The notes: generated by a model not told the origin, from the sequence alone. DNA of 64,000 nt from Kosakonia sp. H02 (GCA_030704225.1 CP131915.1:4375480-4439479); one strand, 5' to 3'. Counted from the stretch's first letter, positions 32,419-46,172 are shown. Numbers and translations: made by a program.

Positions 32419-34650
32419 ATGACCGACCACCCCATAAGATATTCTGGACCGGGAGACAGGGTACTTGATAAGTCGGTGGCGCATCCGGATGAGGACCGGT
32501 ACGGATTTCTTCATATCGCGGGACAACTGGCACATTCCATTAATACCATTGGGCGGGAAGGAAGCGCCGTCATTGGTATTGAAGGGGCATGGGGATCCGG
32601 AAAAACCAGCCTGCTGAATTTGCTGCGTTCAGAGCTCGATAAGGAAAAAAATGCGCGCACCCATGTTCTGAACATTTCCCCCTGGCTTGATGGTGATGAT
32701 ACCAGCCCGGTGGAATCCCTGCTGTTACCTGTGGCGCGTATCATTGCAGACGAAGAGGAAAAACTGTTCCCGAAGGGGAAACGCATATCCTTGCACAGGA
32801 AAAAAGAACTGACCGAGACCGCGAAATCCGTCCTGTATTATTCACAGGCCACCGCCCGACACCTGGCACCCGTGGCGGAATTTGCAGGACTTATTCCGGG
32901 TATACCCAATGCGGGTAAAGCTCTTAAAGCCTTCTCTGAGGCGAAGCTCAAGGGCAGCCGGAAAACCACGGCTGAACTACGCCTGGAAATAGCCGGGAAG
33001 ATTGCGGCTCTCGATCTCAGTTTTATTGTGTTACTGGATGACCTGGATCGTCTCGAACCAGCCCAGGCCGTCGAAATTATTCGTCTGGTCAAATCAGTCG
33101 CAGATTTTCCGCGCTTTCGTTATATCCTTTGTTACGACAAGGCAGTGCTGGCTCAGGCGATCAAAACCGGGCTTGGTGTGGAAGACGGTAATGCCTATCT
33201 TCAGAAAATAATACAAATCCCTTTCAGTATTCCCCGTCCGGAATCGTTCGGCCTCCGGCAGCAATTCTTTGACGCTGTAGTGGCACTGTACGAATCGGTG
33301 AACAACTGCCAGCCTGACAGCGGAATACTGGACGATCTCAATACAGTTACAGATACCTTTGGTCATGCGCTCAGAACGCCCCGCGAAGTGCAGCTGGCCC
33401 TGAACGCACTGGCTTTCCGCTATTCCGGAGTAAGGGATTATGTATATCTGCCGGACTTATGCTTTCTTCAGCTTATCCGGATCACATGCAGCGCGCTGTA
33501 CGACTGGACAGAACAGTACCTGACTGAACTGGCGATTGTGGCATCCGGTGACGGTAGTATCAGTACGAATGAGCAGGAGCATCTCAAAACGGGCTTAATC
33601 ACTGCTCTTTCTCAGATACGCCCTGCACCAGACCTTCTGATGTACAGACTGCGTGAGCTCCTTCCGGGCATCGAGGGACATAACGCAGAAACGCTGAAAC
33701 TGTTCTGCAACATCAGAGACAACGATAAGGCCATAATGACCGCCGGGCGTCGGCTCGGCAGTACTGCCTACTGGCGCTACTACTTCGCCTTTTCTGCGCC
33801 ACAAAACGTTCTGCCACCTGAATATTTTGCCACTCTGTTTGACCTTGCCCGCACTCCTGGTCAGGACACAGCCCTTGCAGGTGAGCTGATCAGGCAAATC
33901 AACAGCAAGGGGATCACCTCGCGGACATGGTATGAACACATTCTCAGCCAGTTAAGTGCCCCTGTGATCAAAGAACGTAACTTTGAGGAATGTGCGGGAT
34001 TGCTGCGGTTTTTTTTCAGTTACGCCGATGGGGTAATGAGTATCTATTATGAACGGGATCAGTGGTTTTCATGGCAAACGCTGGGCACAGAAGAGGTGGT
34101 AAATGATCTGCTCCGGCGGTTGCTGGAGCTGAACAGGCCAAAGGGAATGCGCCTGCTAAAACAACTTTTTTTACAGGGAAGCGCCTGGCACTGGGCTGCC
34201 GACTATCTGCGCGATCTGCTCTGGCAGAACGGTATGGCCGGAAATCAGGCTGTCTCTGCAGAGAAGCGCGTTCTTTCAAACACCGAGGTGGCATCCCTGT
34301 GTAAGTTCATGTCACGTCGCCTCAGGACGCGACAAATCCAGAATGAATTATTCCGGTTCGACAGACTGCTCAGATATATGTATGCCTGGCGAGAAATTGA
34401 CTCCCCCAAAATTGTTTGTCGCTGTTTGAGGAGGATCTGCAAGGAGAATGATGGTTTTTTAAACCTGTTGCTTCGGCTGCGGATAGAGGTGCTCAGCACC
34501 CATCGGGGAGCTTACCGGGAACTGAGAATTGATGAGGTTTCCCGTCTTATCGGGTTGCCTCAGGCGGAAATCAGAACCCGCCTGGAACAACAACATGGCA
34601 GGGAATGGATTGTGAATGAACTGAAGGATTCGGTGGAAAGATGGCCCTGA
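32419..34650 (+). CDS. KAP-family P-loop NTPase
   Basis: A 743-residue protein with Walker A G56-AWGSGKTS-64, Walker B FIVLLDDLD (about 202-210) followed by RLEP, and the strand YILCYDK, the pattern of KAP NTPases. Between the Walker motifs lies a mildly hydrophobic stretch (about 138-170) where KAP proteins often insert membrane helices. The long helical C-terminal half has no motif I know. AAGGAG precedes ATG. KAP proteins include the F-plasmid phage-exclusion protein PifA; a defence role here is only inferred. Confidence 0.88.
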   Translation: MTDHPIRYSGPGDRVLDKSVAHPDEDRYGFLHIAGQLAHSINTIGREGSAVIGIEGAWGSGKTSLLNLLRSELDKEKNARTHVLNISPWLDGDDTSPVESLLLPVARIIADEEEKLFPKGKRISLHRKKELTETAKSVLYYSQATARHLAPVAEFAGLIPGIPNAGKALKAFSEAKLKGSRKTTAELRLEIAGKIAALDLSFIVLLDDLDRLEPAQAVEIIRLVKSVADFPRFRYILCYDKAVLAQAIKTGLGVEDGNAYLQKIIQIPFSIPRPESFGLRQQFFDAVVALYESVNNCQPDSGILDDLNTVTDTFGHALRTPREVQLALNALAFRYSGVRDYVYLPDLCFLQLIRITCSALYDWTEQYLTELAIVASGDGSISTNEQEHLKTGLITALSQIRPAPDLLMYRLRELLPGIEGHNAETLKLFCNIRDNDKAIMTAGRRLGSTAYWRYYFAFSAPQNVLPPEYFATLFDLARTPGQDTALAGELIRQINSKGITSRTWYEHILSQLSAPVIKERNFEECAGLLRFFFSYADGVMSIYYERDQWFSWQTLGTEEVVNDLLRRLLELNRPKGMRLLKQLFLQGSAWHWAADYLRDLLWQNGMAGNQAVSAEKRVLSNTEVASLCKFMSRRLRTRQIQNELFRFDRLLRYMYAWREIDSPKIVCRCLRRICKENDGFLNLLLRLRIEVLSTHRGAYRELRIDEVSRLIGLPQAEIRTRLEQQHGREWIVNELKDSVERWP

Positions 34651-34890
34651 GGCAGAGCCTGGTATGTTCCGGAATACCTGGACCGGGAAGGTACCTCATA
34701 CCTGAAGACAGTTATCCGGCGGCCCAAATCGGGCTGACTTAACGTAGCCAGCCACTGACAGATCACAACGAGGACGTATGAAGAACTTCAGGATCCCACA
34801 GTAGGAGTTTGAGGGCCAATGGAATGAAAACTTATGCTATTGGGTCCTGATGATGCAATCCAAAAAAAGGATCCGCATAGGATCCTTTAA
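34651..34890 (+). other. Intergenic stretch with a terminator
   Basis: No gene is supported. A hairpin AAAGGATCC-GCATA-GGATCCTTT lies at about 34866-34887, able to end transcription from the KAP gene. The remaining 200 bp hold no recognisable repeat or RNA. Confidence 0.6.
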
Positions 34891-34931
34891 CAGCCCACCC
34901 ACAGGTATAAACGTGGAGGTCATGAACACAT
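34891..34931 (+). repeat. 41-bp exact repeat of IS3 orfB, copy 2 at 58891-58931 (+)
   Basis: Encodes the QPTHRYKRGGHEH part of an IS3 transposase, here isolated between a terminator and a vgrG start. Acts as a contig-join marker. Confidence 0.9.
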
Positions 34932-35095
34932 GTCACCGGCTGGCCCAGCAGTCTGCTGCGGTCAGTGCGCGCGTCCGTGCCGAGCACCGTCAGCGACAGC
35001 GTGAACGCCTCCGACAGCGCCTCACGCCCGGAGAGTTTCCAGAAAAGCAGGCCGTCTACCGGCAGCGTTACCGATATTCTGTTTACCATAACCAT
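34932..35095 (-). pseudogene. vgrG 5' fragment (second vgrG)
   Basis: On the minus strand MVNRISVTLPVDGLLFWKLSG, then EALSEAFTLSLTVLGTD and RSRLLGQPVT: the first 50 or so residues of the gp27-like domain of VgrG, cut at the 41-bp IS3 repeat. It follows the PAAR-like gene on the same strand. ATG at 35095 or 35089. Confidence 0.82.
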
Positions 35096-35185
35096 GAGTC
35101 CGTAAAAAAAATCGATCACCTGAAAGCGCACTTAATCATCTGTGCGTTCGTTTTTTGGGTGGAAAATTGCTGTGCGGTAGTGCTT

Positions 35186-35578
35186 TTATGGCGCCAGCAT
35201 CAGCACCTTGAACTGGCTCGGGACAATGCGCATGCCAATGGCATTGGTGGAGTTTTGCAGACTGACGCTGGTTAAGCGCGTGGCTGGCGTGCCTTTGAGC
35301 AGGACGGTGAACGCGCCGGTCAGGTGACGCGACGGCCCCATTACGGTGCCGGAGGCGACACCGGTTGCCACCCCGGGGTTATCGCCGTTGGTCAGCGGCG
35401 TTACCGTCGCCATATTGTGCGCGGGCATGCCCATAAACAGGATGTTGAGCGCATTGGGAATAGCGGTCTGCCCCAGCGCGATATCCGGGTAAGGGATCGG
35501 CGTTGGCGCAGGCATGGGTGTCAGGCAGACATCCGGGAACGCAAGATCGACGCCCATTAACTGGCAGTTGGCAAACAT
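35186..35578 (-). CDS. PAAR-like protein (DUF4150)
   Basis: A 130-residue protein, MFANCQLMGVDLAFPDVCLTP, with repeated Pro/Gly-rich beta turns and the central MPAHNMATVTPLTNGDNPG typical of DUF4150 PAAR-like proteins. These form a sharp cap on VgrG trimers and can carry cargo. It is the last gene of the minus-strand T6SS set before the second vgrG, 9 bp after the DUF3540 gene. Confidence 0.88.
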   Translation of the reverse strand: MFANCQLMGVDLAFPDVCLTPMPAPTPIPYPDIALGQTAIPNALNILFMGMPAHNMATVTPLTNGDNPGVATGVASGTVMGPSRHLTGAFTVLLKGTPATRLTSVSLQNSTNAIGMRIVPSQFKVLMLAP

Positions 35579-35587
35579 ATCGTCTCC

Positions 35588-36193
35588 TTAACCCATATGA
35601 ATCTGTTCAGAATCAACTTTGGTGATTGCCTTCGAGGTGATCACCGTATTGTGCGCATGCAGGCGCAGGTAATCTTCCGCTTTCATATCAAGCTGACCGG
35701 CGCGAACGTGTTCGATCTGGCGCGTGGTACGAAAAAGCTGCTGGCTGATTTGCGTGACCGTCTGCCAGACCGATTCCGCGCGCTTACCCACAATGCGCGA
35801 CAGCGAGACCCAGGCGGAAATTTTCTCGCCGCTGTAATTCATGTCGTTAATATGGCAATCCCCTTTCGCGGCATTGATATTCAGCGCTTCACTGCTCAGG
35901 CTTAACGCGCCCTGGCTTGTGATATGCAAATCGCCCGGTACGCTCAGTTCAGCGGCATTCGGGTTGAGGCGCTCGAGCACGGCGAGCAGCCACATCTGAT
36001 TATCAACGGTGCTGATTAATACGGTATCGCCCGGTTGCGGCGCAATCACGCAGCTTACTGCCCGCCGACAGTGCCAGCCGCGCCCTTCGCTCTCGACCAT
36101 CAGGCTGCCGTCATCAAAACAGTGGGTCACGTGTGCTGAGAATTGCCCGCCTGGGATCGCGGCCTTAATCAACTGGTGGTTGATGTTGTTCAT
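35588..36193 (-). CDS. DUF3540 T6SS accessory protein
   Basis: A 201-residue soluble protein with an OB-like first half (GWHCRRAVSCVIAPQPGDTVLIS in part) and a beta-repeat stretch (LHITSQGALSLSSEALNI) resembling the VgrG needle, then a helical end (VWQTVTQISQQLFRTTRQIEHV). DUF3540 genes regularly lie between DUF2169/pentapeptide and DUF4150 genes in T6SS clusters. Exact role unknown; perhaps a small VgrG-like adaptor. Overlaps the previous gene (ATGA). Confidence 0.85.
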   Translation of the reverse strand: MNNINHQLIKAAIPGGQFSAHVTHCFDDGSLMVESEGRGWHCRRAVSCVIAPQPGDTVLISTVDNQMWLLAVLERLNPNAAELSVPGDLHITSQGALSLSSEALNINAAKGDCHINDMNYSGEKISAWVSLSRIVGKRAESVWQTVTQISQQLFRTTRQIEHVRAGQLDMKAEDYLRLHAHNTVITSKAITKVDSEQIHMG

Positions 36194-37275
36194 ACTGGGT
36201 CTCCGTAGATTCGGCTGTGGCGTTCGGCGCTCCAGGCTTCCGCCGCCAGTAACTCTTCGTCGTATTCGAGAATGCCTTTGCGATCGGCAAAGCGTGTATT
36301 GTCCTGCCGGGCGCGGTGAAAGCGCGTGCGCGAAAACGCTGCGCCGCGAAAATCGGCTTCACGCACATCGGCGGCGGAAAAATCAGCATAGGTCAAATCG
36401 CAGAGGGTGAATTCCGCCTGCTGCGCTGTGACCTGTTGCAGGATGCTCTGGAAAAAGCGGCTTTGTTTGAAGCTCGCCTGATGGAGTGTCGCCCCGACAA
36501 AAATCGCCTGATCAAACGCGCTACTTTGCGCATTCGCGCCGCTCAGGTCGGCTTGCATAAACAGCGCCTGCGTAGCGTTAACATTGCGCAACTGCGCTTG
36601 CTTTAGCGACGCGCCTTTAAAATTGCACTGGGTAAGCTGCGCACCGGTAAAATCCACGCCATCAAGTTGGTTATCGGTGAACTGGCAGCCGGTAAACTGC
36701 TGCTGCGCATAACTTTTCCCGCGCTGATCGCAGTTAAAAAAAACCGCCCGCTCAAACTGGCTACCCTGCATATCGGTATTACGCAGATCGATACCAAACC
36801 AGGTGGTCATCAGGTTGCGGCAGTTATCCAGTTTTGCGCCATCAAGCGGGCTTTCATAGAAGGTTGAACGTTCAAGCGCCGAGCCGGTAAAAAGGCTGTC
36901 CGTCAACGAGCAGCGCATAAACTGGCTGGAGTCGCTGTTTGAACGGGAAAAATCGCTGTTCGCCAGGATGCAGTCATTAAACACACAGCGATTTAATGTC
37001 GCACCGCTGGCGTTTATGCCCGACATGTCGCACTGGTTAAACACCGTCTCGTCCAGTTGCGTGCCGCCCAGATCCGCGCGGCTGAATACGCATTCAGTAA
37101 AAACACTCTCCTTCAGGTTTGCGCCCTGAAGATTTGCCCCTTGCAACGAGACTTCCTGGAAGATGCCGCCGGAAAGATCGCATCCTTGCAGATCGATACC
37201 GTCCAGGTTGAGTTCCATAATGGCTTCGCCGCATTTGACTTTCTGTTGCAGCTCTGCCGCGGTTAACGCGCTCAT
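36190..37275 (-). CDS. Pentapeptide-repeat protein, T6SS-linked
   Basis: A 361-residue protein made almost wholly of A(D/N)LxX pentapeptides (LQGANLQGANLKES, ADLGGTQLDE), which fold as a right-handed square beta-helix about four residues per side. The last 60 residues leave the repeat (DNTRFADRKGILEYDEELLAAEAW). Overlaps both neighbours by 4 bp. Structural or cargo-adaptor role inferred from context. Confidence 0.9.
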   Translation of the reverse strand: MSALTAAELQQKVKCGEAIMELNLDGIDLQGCDLSGGIFQEVSLQGANLQGANLKESVFTECVFSRADLGGTQLDETVFNQCDMSGINASGATLNRCVFNDCILANSDFSRSNSDSSQFMRCSLTDSLFTGSALERSTFYESPLDGAKLDNCRNLMTTWFGIDLRNTDMQGSQFERAVFFNCDQRGKSYAQQQFTGCQFTDNQLDGVDFTGAQLTQCNFKGASLKQAQLRNVNATQALFMQADLSGANAQSSAFDQAIFVGATLHQASFKQSRFFQSILQQVTAQQAEFTLCDLTYADFSAADVREADFRGAAFSRTRFHRARQDNTRFADRKGILEYDEELLAAEAWSAERHSRIYGDPV

Positions 37276-39812
37276 ATCACCTCTCCATCACGCTTCGGCA
37301 GGGTTTTCACCCGTTTGGTATAAGCGCCCTGAAATTGTGTCGCCTCACTGGTGATCGATTGCGACAAATCGGCACGAAACAGGTTCGCATAGCTGAGATC
37401 CGCGCCTTCGAGGCGGCTTTTTTGCAACATTGCGCCCATCAGGTTGGCCTCATTAAAACGCACGTGGCGAAAATCGGTGCGGATAAACAGGCTGCCAGTC
37501 AGTGTGGCCCCGCTGAAGTCGGCGTTTACGCACTGCGCTTCGCTGAGATCGCTGTTATCGAGCTTCGCTCGCGTAAAGCGAGAACCGGTCAATACCGCCT
37601 GGCGCAAATTGCTCTGTTTAAGCTGTGCGCCGCTGAAATCCGCGCCAGCAAGCGTGCCGCCCGACGCCACGGCGCAGGTGATAAGCGTCGCGCTGGCAAA
37701 CACCGCATTTTCAAGCTCGCTTTCTACCCACGAGCAGCCATCCAGCTGCGCATGGGCAAAGGTGGCGCTGAGTAGTTCGCATTGGATAAAGCTGGTTTTC
37801 GTCATCACCGCATGGCTGAAATCCGGTTGCGGCAGCGTCAGCTCCATAAAGACGCAGTTATCCAGCGTCGTGTGTTGAAACACGCACTGGCTGAACCCCG
37901 TCTCACGCAGCAGCAGGTTGCTGATGCGGGCATGGCTGAAATCGCAGGCATCGAACATCGCGCCGGTCATTTCCGTTTCCGTCAATTGCGCGCCGTGAAA
38001 ATCTGTCTGCTTGCCTTGCGCCAGTGCCAGGCTGGCATTATCCAGGCGGCAATCGCGCAGCGAAGCATTGTGTAAATCGGCGCGCGCCAGCATGGCCTGG
38101 GTGAAGTTCGCGCCATCAAGCTGGCAACCGCTGAGGTTGGCACACTCCAGCAAGGCGTTGTGGAAGTTTGCGCCGCGCAGATCCATGCCGGAGAAATCCG
38201 CGCCGGTGAGATCGAGGCCGCTAAAATCGCCGCCCTGCGCCATGGTGCGTTCGGCGCGTTGGCGGATAATCAGCGCGATATCACCGGTGAGTTTGATGGC
38301 GGGCGGTTGCTGCGCGGCAGACATCAGGTACATCTGATGCAGTGCTTCCCGGCTTTGCGCCAGTTTTTTCTCGCTCATCTGCGAGGCGTTGCGTTCAAGC
38401 AGATCCTGCATACGATGCATCGATTCCGGCCCGCGCGGGCGGTTTTCATCGCTTGCGGCGTCCGGGTAGCGCGCGTCCATTTCCGCTTTGCGCGCCTCGG
38501 CCTGCTGCTGCATCTGTGCTGCTTTACGTTCCATCTCTTCAATGAACTCAGGCAGGTCGTCCAGTTTCGGCAGCGCGGTCTCGTCACTCTCTTTCAGTAA
38601 TTCACTGACATCACTGCCCTGCGCTTCCAGCATCGCGCGGTGCTGCTCACGCAGTTGCAGTGCGCGGGTGTTCTGGTTTTCACGCATCGGGCTGTAATTT
38701 TCCTGCACCTCGTTATCGATCCACGAACCGATAACGTCTTCCGGCACCAGATCTTTTTCGCGAAAAGCAAACAGTGCGCCCTTCTCTTTGTCGAGACGCT
38801 GCTGGAGCACTTTGCGGTAGTGATTAACGGAGCGCGATGCGCCGCTCTTTTCCAGCGCGGGCATCAGGTGCAGCACGTCGGCGGCATCATCTTCATTGAT
38901 ACGCTGGTTGCCCTGCCAGATGAGCACCATCTGCTCAAGGTGCGGGAAAAACCACACGGTGGTGGCGCGCAGGACAATCTCTTCAAACAGGATCTCATCA
39001 CCACGCTGGCGCTGGATAAAACAACGCGCCTGCCACGGCGGCAACGTTCCTTCCTGCACAGCTTTTTGCGGGTGCATATTCCAGATGCGCCAGGCGGCCT
39101 GCGGTGGCAATGCATCCCGTTCTTCCCACCATTGGTCGGGGCTGGCGGCGTTAAACACGCGCCAGTCAATATCGGGTGCGAAGCCGGGAAAATCGTTTTG
39201 CAACCAGCGGGCGTCATAGTTTTTGCCCATCCGACGGAACCGGCGCGGCCAGAATAAATCCAGTGGGCCAAAGCTGGCGGGCTCCGGCTTCATACGCGGG
39301 GATACCACGCGCTGTTGCAACGCTTCGATATTGGGCAGGCGGCGAAACTGCGTGCCGTTGTGGCTTTCCACCACCGCCCCGATCCCGTGCGGGTTCTCTT
39401 CATACCCTTCACCGCCAAACGCCCGGCTCCAGTCGAGGCGCATTTGCTCAAACGGCTGCGGTGCCGTTGGCCGGGAACCCGCCCAATAGCGATCGCCGGT
39501 GACTGCCAGGGTTTTAGTCAGGTTTTCGACTTCGATGCGCACCGCGCAGGTGGTTTTGTCCTGATGATGCTGCGTGTAGGCGTAGCCGGTCGCGAGGAAT
39601 TCTGCACGCGCTTTGGGGATGGCCATATCCAGCACGCCACCGCTGGTTTGCAGTTCACTGGCGGCCAGTTGCCACAGTTCGACTTCGGGCCGCAGTTGTG
39701 GCGAGGCGCTCATATCGGCAAGCGCCATTACGGAAACACCCAGATGGTTTTGCCCCTGCAAGCGAAATGGGCGGTTTAACACGCTCAGCCGCAGCGGTTT
39801 GATAATCTTCAT
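37272..39812 (-). CDS. DUF2169 plus pentapeptide-repeat protein
   Basis: An 846-residue fusion. Residues about 1-300 are DUF2169 (MKIIKPLRLSVLNRPFRLQG, RAFGGEGYEENPHGIG), 340-500 a charged linker with coiled coil (EEMERKAAQMQQQAEARKAEM), and 530-830 pentapeptide repeats (FSGLDLTGADFSGMDLRGAN). DUF2169 proteins are T6SS accessory factors found with DUF4150 and are proposed chaperones for effector loading. AAGGA precedes ATG. Confidence 0.9.
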   Translation of the reverse strand: MKIIKPLRLSVLNRPFRLQGQNHLGVSVMALADMSASPQLRPEVELWQLAASELQTSGGVLDMAIPKARAEFLATGYAYTQHHQDKTTCAVRIEVENLTKTLAVTGDRYWAGSRPTAPQPFEQMRLDWSRAFGGEGYEENPHGIGAVVESHNGTQFRRLPNIEALQQRVVSPRMKPEPASFGPLDLFWPRRFRRMGKNYDARWLQNDFPGFAPDIDWRVFNAASPDQWWEERDALPPQAAWRIWNMHPQKAVQEGTLPPWQARCFIQRQRGDEILFEEIVLRATTVWFFPHLEQMVLIWQGNQRINEDDAADVLHLMPALEKSGASRSVNHYRKVLQQRLDKEKGALFAFREKDLVPEDVIGSWIDNEVQENYSPMRENQNTRALQLREQHRAMLEAQGSDVSELLKESDETALPKLDDLPEFIEEMERKAAQMQQQAEARKAEMDARYPDAASDENRPRGPESMHRMQDLLERNASQMSEKKLAQSREALHQMYLMSAAQQPPAIKLTGDIALIIRQRAERTMAQGGDFSGLDLTGADFSGMDLRGANFHNALLECANLSGCQLDGANFTQAMLARADLHNASLRDCRLDNASLALAQGKQTDFHGAQLTETEMTGAMFDACDFSHARISNLLLRETGFSQCVFQHTTLDNCVFMELTLPQPDFSHAVMTKTSFIQCELLSATFAHAQLDGCSWVESELENAVFASATLITCAVASGGTLAGADFSGAQLKQSNLRQAVLTGSRFTRAKLDNSDLSEAQCVNADFSGATLTGSLFIRTDFRHVRFNEANLMGAMLQKSRLEGADLSYANLFRADLSQSITSEATQFQGAYTKRVKTLPKRDGEVI

Positions 39813-39822
39813 ATAACATCCT

Positions 39823-39898
39823 TAGGAAGATTAAGGGTTGTGTTGATGTTTTAGCCCTGACGGGAAAGGCTTTATTTCAGTGCGTCCGGAAGATTATT
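39823..39898 (-). repeat. 75-bp imperfect direct repeat, copy 2 at about 40501-40576
   Basis: AACATCCTT-GGAAGAT-AAGG-TGTGTTG-TGTT-TAGCCCTGAC and following bases recur about 678 bp away with scattered changes. The first copy is the leader of the DUF2169 gene; the second follows a vgrG relic. It shows a past duplication of the leader. Confidence 0.8.
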
Positions 39899-40283
39899 TC
39901 TGACTAGTTAACAAAGGCCGATCGTTATCATCCCTAACAAAAGATATTTTTTGTTTTTTTTCATCTGTTTTAGCTTGATATATATGACCCACCTGCCATG
40001 CATCAAGCGTAATCAGCATAATGATTTCATTATGTTTCTCGATTAACCATGACTTCTTTTTGCTTTTATCTTCAATTTTTAACGTCATTTCAACAACTGG
40101 GTTGTTATTAAAAAACACCCCTACCTGTCTCATGGAAATAATTGTAGCGTTCACATCGATACCATCCACCAAAAATATTTTTTCGAGTTTCCGGTACTTT
40201 TTAAGTCGATATTTAATAAAATTATGAAATCCAAACATGAGAATAATAAGGACTGCAACAAATATATAGTTATTCGTAGTCAT
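39894..40283 (-). CDS. Small single-pass membrane protein C
   Basis: A 129-residue protein: one N-terminal membrane helix (FVAVLIILMFGFHNFI, residues 8-23), a basic segment, then a beta-rich soluble domain beginning GIDVNATIISMRQVG. The layout and the A-T-I-I motif are shared with the two other small proteins upstream (40805 and 41293). AT-rich compared with its neighbours. Candidate immunity protein for a VgrG-linked effector, by position only. Confidence 0.75.
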   Translation of the reverse strand: MTTNNYIFVAVLIILMFGFHNFIKYRLKKYRKLEKIFLVDGIDVNATIISMRQVGVFFNNNPVVEMTLKIEDKSKKKSWLIEKHNEIIMLITLDAWQVGHIYQAKTDEKKQKISFVRDDNDRPLLTSQK

Positions 40284-40361
40284 TACGTCGCCTATTAATT
40301 TAAAGCACGCAGAGTAAAGCGAAAGTAGAAAGTACCATCGCCGGTGACATTATCTCTTTTT

Positions 40362-40497
40362 TTCTTTCAGAGATCGTGGTTGTGCAGTTGCCATCGGCAT
40401 TCACCGTCTTGTCATTCTCGACTGACACTTTCATGTCTTTTACAGAGTGCAGTTCAACGGCTTAGCTGCCGGGACTATCCTCAAAGAACCGGTAGCT
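40362..40497 (-). pseudogene. vgrG relic 2
   Basis: Minus-strand translation SYRFFEDSPGS-stop-AVELHSVKDMKVSVENDKTV matches the intact vgrG stretch SYLFFEDRLGSESVDLHSERDMNVSVEG, with an internal stop. A decayed piece of the gp5-like region, just before membrane gene C. Confidence 0.85.
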
Positions 40498-40804
40498 AAA
40501 ACATCCTTTGGAAGATCAAAGGCTGTGTTGGTGTTGTAGCCCTGACAGGAAAGATTTATTTCAGTGCATTCAGAAAATTGTGTCTCTATTATGTGGGATC
40601 GGTGCGCACATAAATGACCGGTACGTTTGCGTCCGCGTTGTAATGATAAGCCCTCACTTTCCCACGGACTTTTCTCTGACTTCAAATTATTACTTTGACT
40701 TTATTATAATCGAACGACATCTATGCCCGAAGGAAAAAGGTCGTTCTATTAAAATCACTTATCAAAAACAACCATATAATTTTTATCATCTTCGTATATT
40801 ATCT

Positions 40805-41062
40805 TTATTTTTTTCCGGGCTGAAGTTGAGGTGCGTAAAAAGTATCAATCTTTTCACTACCCTTCAAAAGACGACCATCTATATCTAATACGTAAACAAC
40901 AGTCGTATTTCCAGATTCATCTGTACTTATTGGTCTTATATTAATAATTGTTGCAATTACAGGACGCCCTTCTTGCAGCAATTTATCTCTTTTTTTTGTT
41001 ACATAAAAAGCATAAGCAATAAAAAGGAAAAAAATCAGAAGGGCAATAATTAGCTCAAGCAT
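40805..41062 (-). CDS. Small single-pass membrane protein B
   Basis: An 85-residue protein starting MLELIIALLIFFLFIAYAFYV, one membrane helix, then KKRDKLLQEGRPVIATIINIRPI and a short beta domain. ATG 41062 is taken rather than the frame's 41152 end because the upstream codons are a vgrG relic. Same layout as proteins A and C. Function unknown; possible immunity protein. Confidence 0.72.
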   Translation of the reverse strand: MLELIIALLIFFLFIAYAFYVTKKRDKLLQEGRPVIATIINIRPISTDESGNTTVVYVLDIDGRLLKGSEKIDTFYAPQLQPGKK

Positions 41063-41093
41063 GAATTTATCTCTCGTCTTCATGGGAATATTG

Positions 41094-41195
41094 TTAACAC
41101 GGCAGTAACTGGTGCCATCGTCCTTCGCCAGCAGCTCCCAGTGGAACTTCACCTTGCCCCAGCCGTTATTATCTGCCCTGATATTATCCCCCTCC
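41094..41195 (-). pseudogene. vgrG relic 1
   Basis: Minus-strand KVKFHWELLAKDDGTSYCRV equals the vgrG motif KVKFHWDRLAKGDDTSSCWV with changes; flanking sequence has lost similarity. It lies directly before membrane gene B, mirroring relic 2 before gene C. Confidence 0.88.
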
Positions 41196-41292
41196 TAATC
41201 TTCCAACAAAATAATAACCTTAAACTATATTTATAAAATACTTCCCCGAAGGACAAAGAAGGAAGCTTGCATTGTGAAAAACTAACTCTGAT

Positions 41293-41645
41293 TTATTCCA
41301 TCTCACTGGGCATAAGCAGGATTTGTTGCGGATCATTAGGAAGATAATAAAGAAAAACCGTATTATTTCTCATGATTTTTATTAGATCTTCAGGTGTAAA
41401 AAATCTTTTAGTCGTAGTAGTCACTATTCCATCTTTAGTTTCAAACTTAACAACCATACGGAATTTTGTATTCCCTGTTCCTGAAGCGCCAATTTTTTCT
41501 TTGCTTACTATTATTGCTTCCGTTCTGATCCCTTCCTTTTTAAATTTTTCATAATTTACCCCTGTCTGATAACAAAAAACAAATACACCAACACACGCAA
41601 GTACGATAAAAGCGATCGTAATAAATGGGGAATTAAACAAAATGG

Positions 41646-41649
<4 letters not shown>
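41293..41649 (-). CDS. Small single-pass membrane protein A, vgrG-coupled
   Basis: A 118-residue protein with an N-terminal membrane helix (FITIAFIVLACVGVFVFCYQ), then FKKEGIRTEAIIVSKEKIG and a beta-rich domain. It starts with GTG overlapping the vgrG TGA, so it is translationally coupled to vgrG. Coupling to vgrG is how immunity genes to evolved VgrG C-terminal toxins are often placed; this is inference. Confidence 0.78.
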
Positions 41650-45626
<3,977 letters not shown>

Positions 45627-45869
45627 TCACAACCCGAAGATGTTTCGTGAAACATCATCAGTTGTGAAAATTTGAGAGACTCACGAACAACTTGCGTTGT
45701 TCTGTGTTTCAATTTTCAGCTTGATCCGGATTTTTAAAGAGCAAATATCTCAGACATGACTCACTGTTCACACAGCGGAATCAGGTTTGAGATACATCGG
45801 CAGGTGACTTTCACTCACAAACCAGCAAGTGGCGTCCCCTGGGAGGTTTTAACCTCATCAGTTAACGCG

Positions 45870-45945
45870 TGGCGTCCCCTAGGGGATTCGAACCCCTGTT
45901 ACCGCCGTGAAAGGGCGGTGTCCTGGGCCTCTAGACGAAGGGGAC
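45870..45945 (-). tRNA. gltU: tRNA-Glu (TTC)
   Basis: A 76-nt cloverleaf, GTCCCCTTCGTCTAGAGGCC at the 5' end, anticodon TTC, T-loop GGTTCGAATCC, encoded CCA. This is the spacer tRNA of Glu-type rRNA operons. The symbol could equally be gltT, gltV or gltW. Confidence 0.97.
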
Positions 45946-46095
45946 ACTGATGTCTCTCTCGCAAGACGCCTTGCTTTTTACTTTTCATCAGACAATCTGT
46001 GTGGACACTGTTGAATTCGTTTCCGGGCGCGGCGTGGTGAAGCGAAGCATACTGAAGTATGTGAGCTTCAACACAACAAAGCACGGGAGCGAATT

Positions 46096-46172
<77 letters not shown>

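Noticed and set aside
34850..35275. A 141-codon plus-strand ORF
   Set aside because: It is antisense to the second vgrG start and part of the PAAR-like gene; its Arg/Gln-rich translation has no family look.
36190..39812. Repetitive DNA as a minisatellite
   Set aside because: The weak 15-bp periodicity is the coding signal of pentapeptide repeats, not a DNA repeat.
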